Source: Phycisphaerae bacterium | GTDB lineage: Bacteria > Planctomycetota > Phycisphaerae > UBA1845 > CAIVHJ01 | DNA length: 64,000 nt | Reading direction: 5' to 3' | Assembly: GCA_022072405.1 (NCBI GenBank) | Contig: JAJVHX010000006.1 | Span: 97,336 to 161,335 of the forward strand | Shown here: positions 49,889 to 59,616 of the stretch, piece after piece | How the letters are laid out: each line of letters opens with the position of its first letter | How positions within the stretch are numbered: the first letter of the stretch is position 1 | The notes under the pieces: model-generated | Seen by the model: only the letters and a program-made list of their open reading frames with translations | What the model was told of the DNA's origin: nothing | Databases searched by the model: none | Program-made: the position numbers and the translations under genes

Positions 49889-51220
49889 ATGGATCGACGA
49901 GTGGTGATAACCGGAATGGGGTTGGCGACGCCTCTGGGGCTGGAGCTGGAGGCGGTCTGGGCGGCGCTGCTTGAAGGTCGCTCAGCCATCGGACCTATCC
50001 GGTCCTTTGACGCTCAGCAGTTTCATTGTCCGATCGGCGGTGAATTACCGGAATTTTCCCTGGGTGATTACATTCCCAAGGCCTATCGCAAAAGCGCCAA
50101 GGTGATGTCGCGCGATATTCAGATTGCCCTGGTGGCGGCTTATCAGGCGGTGAAGCATGCTGGCCTGCAGACCAAGTGTCTGGTGGAGCGGGGTGAAGCT
50201 GGCGGTGCGGCACCGATTGATCCGGCCCGGTTTGGAGCGAATATCGGAGCGGGTCTGATCTGTGCCGATCTGAATGAACTGGCCGGGGCGTTGGTCTCGG
50301 CGGATGAAGGCAATGGACAATTCAGTTCCAGCCGTTGGGGTAGTGAGGGGATGAATAACCTCACCCCGCTGTGGCTGCTGAAGTTTCTGCCCAACATGCT
50401 CGCCTGCCATGTGACCATCGTGCATGATTGTCAGGCCCCCTCCAATACGATCACCTGCGGTGAGGCTTCGAGCCATCTGGCGATTGGTGAAGCCTACACG
50501 ACCATTCAGCGCGGTGCGGCTGATGTGTGCATCTGCGGTGGAGCGGAGAGTAAGATCAACCTGCTGGGGCTGTTGCGGCCGGATCTTTTTGGCCGGTTGA
50601 GTCGCCGACTGGATGATCCTGCCCAGGCTTGCCGACCTTTCGATGTCGATCATGATGGCATGGTGGTGGGTGAGGGCGGCGGGCTGGTGATTCTGGAGGA
50701 ATTAAACCACGCGCTGGCCCGGGGCGCGCGCATTTATGGCGAAGTGGTGGGTTTTGGTGCCAGCTGCAACACACAGAGCTGGAAGGAGGCGGACTCGACC
50801 GGTCGCAGCCATGCCACCGCCATCCGCCGCAGCCTGAAAAACGCCGGAATCGCTCCGTCTGAGGTGGGGCTGATCTCCGCTTTCGGAACAGGTATTCCCA
50901 GTTATGATGACAGCGAAGCACGGGCTCTGGCGGCCATCTTCGGCGAACATTGCCGCACGATCCCGGTCTTTTCCTGCACGGGTGCGCTGGGCAACAATGG
51001 GGCTGGCAACGGAGCGATCAACCTGGCTATGGCGGTGCTGGCGATGAATCAGAGCACCGTGCCCCCGACGGTCAATACCCGGCAGGTACATCCCGATTAT
51101 CCGCTGCGTCTGGCGGTGGGTCGGCCGATCGACGCCCGGATCGATCAGTTTGTGTCGTTGGCGTATGCGCTGAGCGGCGGGCAGACTGCGGCTATTACCG
51201 TGCGGCGTTTTCAGAAATAA
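49889..51220 (+). CDS. Ketosynthase-like protein lacking the catalytic triad (chain-length-factor-like)
   Basis: A 443-residue beta-ketoacyl synthase fold (VVITGMGLATPLG at the N-terminus; MVVGEGGGLVILEE). All three catalytic positions are changed: the nucleophilic Cys site holds Glu192 (TITCGEASS, with Cys190 two residues off), the first His is Phe332 (SAFGTGIPSYDD for NAHGTGT.ND), and the second His is Ala366 (CTGALGNNGAGN for TGH.LGAAGA). Elsewhere the fold is well kept. This is the pattern of a KS-beta/chain length factor, which dimerises with an active KS to set product length. The active KS follows 20 bases later. Confidence 0.9.
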   Translation: MDRRVVITGMGLATPLGLELEAVWAALLEGRSAIGPIRSFDAQQFHCPIGGELPEFSLGDYIPKAYRKSAKVMSRDIQIALVAAYQAVKHAGLQTKCLVERGEAGGAAPIDPARFGANIGAGLICADLNELAGALVSADEGNGQFSSSRWGSEGMNNLTPLWLLKFLPNMLACHVTIVHDCQAPSNTITCGEASSHLAIGEAYTTIQRGAADVCICGGAESKINLLGLLRPDLFGRLSRRLDDPAQACRPFDVDHDGMVVGEGGGLVILEELNHALARGARIYGEVVGFGASCNTQSWKEADSTGRSHATAIRRSLKNAGIAPSEVGLISAFGTGIPSYDDSEARALAAIFGEHCRTIPVFSCTGALGNNGAGNGAINLAMAVLAMNQSTVPPTVNTRQVHPDYPLRLAVGRPIDARIDQFVSLAYALSGGQTAAITVRRFQK

Positions 51221-51240
51221 GTTCAGCGATTGTTGAGTGG

Positions 51241-52545
51241 ATGATTATGCAGCGTAATCGAGTGGTCATCACGGGTATGGGCTGGGTCACACCGCTGGGG
51301 GCGGATGTGCAGCGCGTGTGGCAGCGTATGCTGCAGGGTGAAAGCGGGGTCCGCCCGACCGAGATTTTCGACGCCGCCACTTTCCCGACGAGTTTTTCCG
51401 CTCAGGTGCAGGGATTTCAATTGATTGATTTTCTGGGTGCTGAAGCGGAACGTCATGCTGATGTCAGCCGTAACGCCGGGTTCGCGTTGGCTGCGGCCCG
51501 CATGGCCTGGGATCAATCCGGACTTTCCCGGTTGACCACGCTCGAACGCGAACGGGTCGGTGTTTATCTGGGCAGTGGCGAGGGCCCGGTCGATTTCGAC
51601 AATCTGCATCGCTGTGCCTTCTTCGGCTGGGATCATGCCCAGGGGCATCTCGATACTCAACGCTGGGCGGAGCAAGCCTATCGCGGCTTCCAGCAGATGC
51701 GCGAGCATCAACAGGATCCCAATATGGCGGGGGCCCATATCGCCTGCCTGTTTGACGCGCAGGGCCCGAACTTCGACACCCTCACCGCCTGTGCCGCCAG
51801 TACACAAGCCATCGGTGAAGCCTGCCAGTGGATCCGGCGCGGCGAGGTGGAAGTGATGATTTCCGGAGGCGCCCACAGCATGATTCACCCGCTGGGGGTC
51901 ACCGGCTTCAATCGCTTGACGGCATTATCGACCCGCAACAATGATCCGACACGCGCTTCCCGGCCCTTTGATCGCGAACGCGATGGTTTTGTGCTGGGCG
52001 AGGGGGCGGGCATATTAATTCTGGAATCTCTCGAACATGCGCTGATCCGCGGGGCGAAGATTCACGCGGAAATCATCGGCTATGGTTCAACCGCCGATGC
52101 TTTCCGGGTGACGGATATTCACGAGGATGCCCGGGGCAGTTCGGCGGCGATGCGTCTGGCGATTCAGGACGCCGGACTCACCATTCACGACATCGATTAC
52201 ATCAATGCGCACGGTACCGGCACGAAGGAAAATGACGAACTGGAGTCGCTGGCCATCAAGAAGGTTTTTGGTGACCACGCGAAAAAAGTGCCTGTCAGCA
52301 GTATCAAGTCGATGATGGGCCACCTGGTCGCGGCGGCGGGTGCGGTGGAACTGATGACCTGCGTGCTGGCGATTCGAGATCAGATACTGCCCCCGACCAT
52401 CAACCTGACCACGCCCGACCCCGCCTGCGATCTGGATTATGTGCCCAACCAGGCCCGACCGGCCAAAGTGCGTACCGCGCTCTCCAACAGCTTCGGCTTC
52501 GGCGGCCAGAATGACACGCTCATCATCCGCCAGTTTGAAGGATAA
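51241..52545 (+). CDS. Beta-ketoacyl-ACP synthase II-like (FabF), active
   Basis: A 434-residue condensing enzyme with a complete triad: Cys184 (TACAAST), His324 (NAHGTGTKEND) and His361 (MMGHLVAAAGA). It elongates an acyl chain on ACP with malonyl units. The N-terminus VVITGMGWVTPLGADVQ and the GFGGQN C-terminal signature are normal. ATG at 51241 is used (ATG at 51247 also possible); the open frame extends far upstream into the preceding gene and is not coding there. It forms a KS/KS-beta pair with the upstream gene. Converges with mutM 14 bases away. Confidence 0.93.
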   Translation: MIMQRNRVVITGMGWVTPLGADVQRVWQRMLQGESGVRPTEIFDAATFPTSFSAQVQGFQLIDFLGAEAERHADVSRNAGFALAAARMAWDQSGLSRLTTLERERVGVYLGSGEGPVDFDNLHRCAFFGWDHAQGHLDTQRWAEQAYRGFQQMREHQQDPNMAGAHIACLFDAQGPNFDTLTACAASTQAIGEACQWIRRGEVEVMISGGAHSMIHPLGVTGFNRLTALSTRNNDPTRASRPFDRERDGFVLGEGAGILILESLEHALIRGAKIHAEIIGYGSTADAFRVTDIHEDARGSSAAMRLAIQDAGLTIHDIDYINAHGTGTKENDELESLAIKKVFGDHAKKVPVSSIKSMMGHLVAAAGAVELMTCVLAIRDQILPPTINLTTPDPACDLDYVPNQARPAKVRTALSNSFGFGGQNDTLIIRQFEG

Positions 52546-52559
52546 TTCCGGCGTCATAT

Positions 52560-53363
52560 TTATCGCTGACAATGCGGGCAGATGTGCGAACTGCGCCCGG
52601 CGGCGAGGATGCGCTGAATGGGGGTTCCGCAGCGTTTACAGGGTTGTCCTTCCCGGCCATAGACCTGGTGGCGAATCTGGAACCAGCCCTGCTCACCGTT
52701 GGGTGTGCGATAGTCACGGATCGTGCTGCCGCCCAGCCGGATGGCACTGTGCAGCACCAGTCGCAGCGCTCGATGCAAGGCTTTGACCTGCGGTGCGGGT
52801 AACTTGCCGGCGAGTGTATGGGGGTGAATTCCGGCGCGGAACAGGGCTTCATCGGAATAGATGTTGCCCAGCCCGGCGATGATTTTCTGATCGAGCAGCA
52901 ATGCCTTGATCTGCCGACGCCGTTGCAGCAGAGCGGTAAAATCCTTGATGGTGACGGTGAGTGCATCAACGCCCACTTCGCTTAACTGTTCGCCAGTGCC
53001 TGCTGAGCCGTTAAACATCCACACTCCGCCAAAGCGTCGCGGATCGATCAGCCGCAGTTCCTCACCGTGACCCATCCCGATCCGCACGTGGGTATGCTTT
53101 TCAACGGTTGTTTCCGCCGTGGTGACCACCAGTCGCCCGGTCATGCCCAGATGAACAACGAGTTGCTTGGGGTTGCGGAGTTGAATAATTATGCGCTTAG
53201 CCTGACGGGTGATGGTGCGGATGGTCTGGCTGCGCAGAAATTTGGGCAACGCACCCGGGCTGCGAATGATCAGCGGCTGCAGCACGCGCACCTGCTCCAC
53301 CCGCCGCCCCACCAGCGGTTGCAACGTCCGCACCACTGTTTCCACTTCAGGCAGTTCCGGCAT
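52560..53363 (-). CDS. mutM: Formamidopyrimidine-DNA glycosylase
   Basis: A 267-residue base-excision repair enzyme (Fpg) removing 8-oxoguanine and formamidopyrimidines. After the initiator Met the catalytic PELPEVET is present (Pro2, Glu3). HLGMTGRL, DPRRFGG, GLGNIYSDEALF and a C-terminal zinc finger (CKRCGTPIQR...HICPHCQ) complete the family set. The C-terminus GRSSHICPHC replaces the more common 'GRxTxYCPxCQ', a minor change. The ATG overlaps the stop of the upstream zinc-ribbon membrane protein, so the two are co-transcribed. Confidence 0.95.
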   Translation of the reverse strand: MPELPEVETVVRTLQPLVGRRVEQVRVLQPLIIRSPGALPKFLRSQTIRTITRQAKRIIIQLRNPKQLVVHLGMTGRLVVTTAETTVEKHTHVRIGMGHGEELRLIDPRRFGGVWMFNGSAGTGEQLSEVGVDALTVTIKDFTALLQRRRQIKALLLDQKIIAGLGNIYSDEALFRAGIHPHTLAGKLPAPQVKALHRALRLVLHSAIRLGGSTIRDYRTPNGEQGWFQIRHQVYGREGQPCKRCGTPIQRILAAGRSSHICPHCQR

Positions 53364-54241
53364 CAGAGATTCTCTCGTTCATACTTGGCGTAATAGGCGG
53401 CCCAGTAGAAGCTGTTGTAGAATTTGTAGAGCAGGACCATGAACCATCCGGAAAAGAAGACCAGGGCCAGGATGGCGATAACGGCGATGCAGGCGCTGGG
53501 TCCGGCACTACGGCCGGGCATGATCCAGGCAAGCAGTCCGAAAAGCAGACAGCTGCCGATGGCCAGCATCATGCCCCAGACCACGGTAGTCAGATGGCGT
53601 TCCAGATCCCAGTCATCCATTTGAATGGCCAGCGGTTTGAGATAAGCTGCCAGGCCCAGCGTCAGCCCGATCGATGCCAGCATGCAGATGACCGAGCCGA
53701 TCTCCGCCACCAGCAGCGCAAGACCCACCAGCGGCGAGAGGGTCAGCAGCGTACCCGTCAGATAAGTGAAGGCCCCGATGCGCAAGCCCCGCCGCAAGCT
53801 GTAAAAATGTTCGGCCTGCACGGCGGATGCCTGGGGTGTGGTGACCATGGCTAGTCCGACGATCCAACAGCCCGCGCTGATCAGGCCGGCCAGTGCGTTC
53901 CACCCGCCCGCCATAAACATGCCGGCGATCATTCCGGCAGTGCTGGCTGCTACTGAGGCCAGCAGCAGCAATAAACCCAGTTGCACCGTTTTCAACCAGG
54001 CGGCGGAGAGATGTCCCAGCCCCTTTCGCCCGAGCGTCGCCTGTACAGCCGTACCACATTCCGGGCAGCGATGGTTGCTGGGCAGACCGCGCAGGTTGTA
54101 ACCGCAGCGCACGCAATGGGTATCTTCGGCAATGGTTTTGGGCTGGGTACGGCGGGGTTTGTGGCCGGTGAGCATGGCCTCTTCATCAGCCAGGCGCGGC
54201 GGCGGCGGGGTCGGTTCTTCAGGTTTGATATCGTAGACCAT
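53363..54241 (-). CDS. Zinc-ribbon polytopic membrane protein of unknown function
   Basis: A 292-residue protein. Residues 43-63 carry a zinc ribbon (CVRCGYNLRGL and CPECG), a pattern very common at the N-termini of planctomycete membrane proteins. Six hydrophobic segments follow (for example LGLLLLLASVAASTAGMIAG and ACIAVIAILALVFFSGWFMV). The N-terminal 40 residues are Pro-rich and disordered. No catalytic motif is visible. Its overlap with mutM indicates shared transcription but not necessarily shared function. Confidence 0.75.
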   Translation of the reverse strand: MVYDIKPEEPTPPPPRLADEEAMLTGHKPRRTQPKTIAEDTHCVRCGYNLRGLPSNHRCPECGTAVQATLGRKGLGHLSAAWLKTVQLGLLLLLASVAASTAGMIAGMFMAGGWNALAGLISAGCWIVGLAMVTTPQASAVQAEHFYSLRRGLRIGAFTYLTGTLLTLSPLVGLALLVAEIGSVICMLASIGLTLGLAAYLKPLAIQMDDWDLERHLTTVVWGMMLAIGSCLLFGLLAWIMPGRSAGPSACIAVIAILALVFFSGWFMVLLYKFYNSFYWAAYYAKYERENL

Positions 54242-54320
54242 GGGATATCGACTCTATACTGGAGTTCACCGGCCAACGATTCTATACTAACGGATTACCG
54301 CTTGCATGGGGAAAGCACAG

Positions 54321-56419
<2,099 letters not shown>

Positions 56420-56423
<4 letters not shown>

Positions 56424-57325
56424 GTATCTCACTCGCCGAGTTGCAGATCGACGCTGACCGTTTTCATCGCTTGCTCGCCCAAGCCCGCGAAGAGGATCTC
56501 GGTCTTCAGGGTGATATCACGAGTCAGGTCCTTTTCGGAGCGGCCCGCGCCAGCGAGCAGGTAACGGCCCGCCTGCTCATCAAAGCCGAGGGGGTTATCG
56601 CCGGACTGGCGCTGGTGCCCCATATTCTGGCGGCCTTTGATCCGGGGTTGCATTTTGAAGCATTGTTGACGGACGGAACACCGGTACAGAAGGGCCAAAG
56701 CGCCGGCGAAATCACCGGGCCGGTAACCGCCCTGCTCGCTGCCGAGCGGACGCTGCTCAATTTTCTGCAACGGTTATCGGGAGTCGCCACGCTGACTCAT
56801 CATTATGTGCAAGCGGTTGCCGGAACCGGGGCGGGCATCTACGACACGCGCAAAACAACGCCCGGCTGGCGCGACCTGGAAAAGTATGCGGTGCGCTGCG
56901 GCGGCGGGCGGAATCACCGCCGAGGTCTGCATGACGCCATTCTGGTGAAGGATAATCATCTGGCGGGTATAGCATCGGAGCGGTTGGCTTACCGGGCCTT
57001 CGAGATACTCAATAATATCGCCGAATTAAAGCCGGCACCGAAGTTTGTTGAGTTTGAGGTGGATAATCTGCAGCAATTCGAGGCACTGCTGAAAGTGGTG
57101 GGCATCGATATCATCCTGCTGGATAATTTTGCGATTGAAGATATGCGCACGGCTGTATGCCGGCGTGATGCCGCCGGTTTGCGCGGCAAGGTACAGCTCG
57201 AAGCTTCTGGCGGGGTCAACCTGACCACGGTGCGAGCCATCGCCGAAACCGGCGTGGAACGCATTTCTGTCGGGGCGCTCACCCACTCCGCCGTCGCCCT
57301 TGATATCAGCCTGGAGCGTTCGTAG
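56420..57325 (+). CDS. nadC: Nicotinate-nucleotide pyrophosphorylase (quinolinate phosphoribosyltransferase)
   Basis: A 301-residue enzyme of de novo NAD synthesis, converting quinolinate and PRPP to nicotinate mononucleotide. Family blocks: [66 protein letters not shown] (the QPRTase signature, with the substrate-binding Arg and His), [20 protein letters not shown] and [19 protein letters not shown]. The start is TTG, overlapping the uvrB stop by four bases (TTGA). Its 3' end overlaps the convergent VOC gene by 20 bases. Confidence 0.95.
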
Positions 57326-57680
57326 CCCGCTTGGTGTAGAGCGGCTGGTAAAGCTGGACGATGACCTCCCCGGGCATGCGGAAGTGGGTCACCAGGCCGT
57401 AACCCGCATTGATCACTTCGTCGATAAATTCCACGCCGCGACTTTTCAGATCGCGCACCGTCGAGTGGATTTCATCACAATAAAATGAAATATTATGCGT
57501 ACCACTGCGCTGGCCATCGGCGGCTTCAGCGGGGTGGCAGCCCATATCCGCTTCGGGCAGGTCGAAGATCAGCCAACCGCCGCCCAGATCGCTGTAGCCA
57601 AAGCCCAACTGATCGCGGATGAAGGCCCGTAGTTCATGCGCCTGCGACGAATAGAACATGGTGTGGACACCTTTGATCAT
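57306..57680 (-). CDS. VOC-family (glyoxalase-like) protein
   Basis: A 124-residue single-domain vicinal-oxygen-chelate protein (MIKGVHTMFYSSQAHELRAFIRDQLGF, GGWLIFDLPEADMGCHP, THNISFYCDEI, RMPGEVIVQLYQP). His6 and the Glu in PGEVIVQLY are at the usual metal-ligand positions. It is probably a metal-dependent dioxygenase, isomerase or resistance-type enzyme; substrate unknown. ATG at 57680 has AGGA nine bases upstream; the longer open frame to 57839 runs into the preceding gene. Second gene of an operon with a flavin-reductase-like gene (16-base gap). Confidence 0.88.
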   Translation of the reverse strand: MIKGVHTMFYSSQAHELRAFIRDQLGFGYSDLGGGWLIFDLPEADMGCHPAEAADGQRSGTHNISFYCDEIHSTVRDLKSRGVEFIDEVINAGYGLVTHFRMPGEVIVQLYQPLYTKRATNAPG

Positions 57681-57696
57681 GGCAGTAGTTCCTGTG

Positions 57697-58308
57697 TTAG
57701 AGGTGGGGTCTGGGATAATGAAGTACCTGTTCAACGACAGAATATTCTTCACGGCCGAGGCGGGCCATGGGGCGGAGCCTGGCGGCATCGACCAGCCCAT
57801 CCTCAGCCAGTACGGTTTCGTTAATATGCAGCAGCACACACCGGCCGATGATCAGGTCGGTCGAATTGTTGCCCAGCGGGATGATCTGCTCGAGGCGGCA
57901 TTCGATCTGGATCGGACTTTCGGCGATCCGGGGCGGTTTAACCTGCACGGAAGGCAGAGGCGTCAGGCCGACGGCGCTGAACTCGCTGACCTCCCGACCA
58001 TAATCCGCGCTGCTTTGCACCATTTGGGCGGCGGTATCGGCGGTGGCGATGTTGGTGACGAATTCACCTGTGTCGCGAATATTGAGCAGCGTATCCTTGA
58101 GTTCGCCGCGCCGTTTGCCGACGGCGATCATGACCATCAATGGGTCGCTGCAGACGGCGTTGAAAAAACTGAACGGGGCGGCATTGCTCACGCCGGTGGT
58201 TGAAAGGGTCGAAATCCAGCCGATCGGCCGGGGTACGATGCAGGTGACAAACAGTTTGTAGGCGTCGGTCCGACCGAGCGCCTGGGGATCCAGTTGACGG
58301 AAATTCAT
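57697..58308 (-). CDS. Flavin reductase-like FMN-binding protein
   Basis: A 203-residue split-barrel flavoprotein. Family blocks are AYKLFVTCIVPRPIGWISTLS, NAAPFSFFNAVCSDPLMVMIAVG, KDTLLNIRDTGEFVTNI and IGRCVLLHINETVL. Such proteins bind FMN and reduce it or act as oxidoreductases. ATG at 58308 has GGAGG seven bases upstream; the upstream extension to 58404 is rejected. Co-transcribed with the VOC protein, which suggests a small redox or detoxification unit. Confidence 0.9.
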   Translation of the reverse strand: MNFRQLDPQALGRTDAYKLFVTCIVPRPIGWISTLSTTGVSNAAPFSFFNAVCSDPLMVMIAVGKRRGELKDTLLNIRDTGEFVTNIATADTAAQMVQSSADYGREVSEFSAVGLTPLPSVQVKPPRIAESPIQIECRLEQIIPLGNNSTDLIIGRCVLLHINETVLAEDGLVDAARLRPMARLGREEYSVVEQVLHYPRPHL

Positions 58309-58481
58309 CAGCGTTCCTCCGCAGTTGTGCGGATTATAGCCGCTGAGGGCGGCGCATGAAGATGGGCCTGGTCGCCCCCCGGCACACAGGCCCGCCTTCT
58401 GCACAGCCGAAGTATCGGCTTAGATCATCTCATGCATATCCTCCGAAAGAGGTTTGAAGGGTTAGTTGGTTAAACGAATTT

Positions 58482-59264
58482 CTATTTCCGGCTCGCCGGT
58501 TTAACCGGTGAGCGGGGTGCCGTGCGACTGCTGCTTGCTGATCTTACCGCCCGTCCCTCGCTGCCGCCGCGTTTTCCCGAACTGGCGGCACTGGGGCGCA
58601 CCCGGGCGGTTGAACTGTTTTTACGGACCGCCGGGGCCTTGGCTGCCGGAGTGTTGGACTGGGGTGCCGTCCCCGTCGTCACGGAATTCTTGACCGGGGC
58701 CGTGTTTACTGCCGTGTTGGATCCAATGAGGTTTTTATTGACGGCAGAATTCGATTGCGGTCGGCGCGGCTGCGGTTTGGGCGACATATTCTTGGGTGCA
58801 TTGGCTTTGGGTGGTACGGCGTTTACCGTTGGCAGCGGAGGTTTGTTGGCCCGTCGAGTCCGTACCACAGTTGATGAACGTAACGGCGCCTTGCGCACGC
58901 CGAGGTTAATGGCCGAAATATTGATTTCCGTCGGGCTGACATTACGCGAAGGGAAGCTGTTGGCTTGGGGTGGTTTAGTGTTGCTCGCCACGGATGGAAC
59001 CGCATTTCGGCTCGGTTTGGGCGGCAGAACCAGTCCGACCGGTGAAGCGGGTCGGCCGGAATTATCGACCGGTTGAGTATTGGTCGTGGTGGCTTGGTTC
59101 GGTTTATCGGCATTATTAGTGTTGGACGGCGTCCCGGTGTTACTGATGGACGGCGCAGGTACACCGGGCTTTTTTTCCGGCGGTGCACCGGCTGCCGTGG
59201 TCACCATTAAACCCATCATCAATACGACCAACCAGCCGATCCGATGAATCTGTACTAACTGCAT
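58482..59264 (-). CDS. Basic, disordered secreted protein
   Basis: A 260-residue protein with an N-terminal signal (MQLVQIHRIGWLVVLMMGLM...AAGAPP). The remainder is low complexity, rich in Asn, Pro, Ser, Ala and Thr early on and Arg/Lys/Ser-rich later (SSGKRGGSEGRAVRS, RTAPRSPVKPASRK), with a very high predicted pI. A block FPSRNVSPTEINISAINLGVRKAPLRSST is the only stretch that looks ordered. Function unknown; a polyanion- or cell-envelope-binding role would fit but is inference. ATG at 59264 has AGGGG upstream; the longer frame to 59396 is rejected. The 173-base gap after its stop shows nothing notable. Confidence 0.75.
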   Translation of the reverse strand: MQLVQIHRIGWLVVLMMGLMVTTAAGAPPEKKPGVPAPSISNTGTPSNTNNADKPNQATTTNTQPVDNSGRPASPVGLVLPPKPSRNAVPSVASNTKPPQANSFPSRNVSPTEINISAINLGVRKAPLRSSTVVRTRRANKPPLPTVNAVPPKANAPKNMSPKPQPRRPQSNSAVNKNLIGSNTAVNTAPVKNSVTTGTAPQSNTPAAKAPAVRKNSSTARVRPSAASSGKRGGSEGRAVRSASSSRTAPRSPVKPASRK

Positions 59265-59545
59265 GTCGATTACCCCTGCCTGTAATGTTGATTGCTGATG
59301 CCGGATACTCCACCCGCAGAATATAAACCGGCGAGGCGAAGCCCCATGTAAATAATTCGCCGGTCGCCCTGGTGGCGTACCGGCGTGGAACAACAATCGT
59401 GCCTGCCCGGCACGACGCTAATGACATACTATGAGCCGGCCCCTCCGGGCCAGCATGATGAGATGTGTGGTATTAACCTACAATTGGCGGGATACGAAAA
59501 ACAAATATGCGATGGTTAATTGGTCCAAAATAGTTCACCCGCCGA

Positions 59546-59576
59546 TAAAAAAGCCCGCAGCACAATGCTGCGGGCT
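59546..59576 (-). terminator. Rho-independent terminator after the oligoendopeptidase gene
   Basis: On the minus strand AGCCCGCAGCA pairs with TGCTGCGGGCT around a 3-base loop (59552-59562 with 59566-59576), followed by TTTTTTATC. It ends transcription 40 bases after the peptidase stop. The rest of the 352-base gap 59265-59616 shows an inverted repeat (CCGGCGA/TCGCCGG, about 59330-59365) and no gene. Confidence 0.9.
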
Positions 59577-59616
59577 GTGGAATCGATAACCCGTTTTTAA
59601 TTATGGACGCAGCGTT

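Noticed and set aside
50950..51240. Upstream extension of the active ketosynthase frame to 50950
   Set aside because: The extension overlaps the end of the preceding ketosynthase-like gene in another frame and has no homology to the family. The natural start is at 51241 or 51247.
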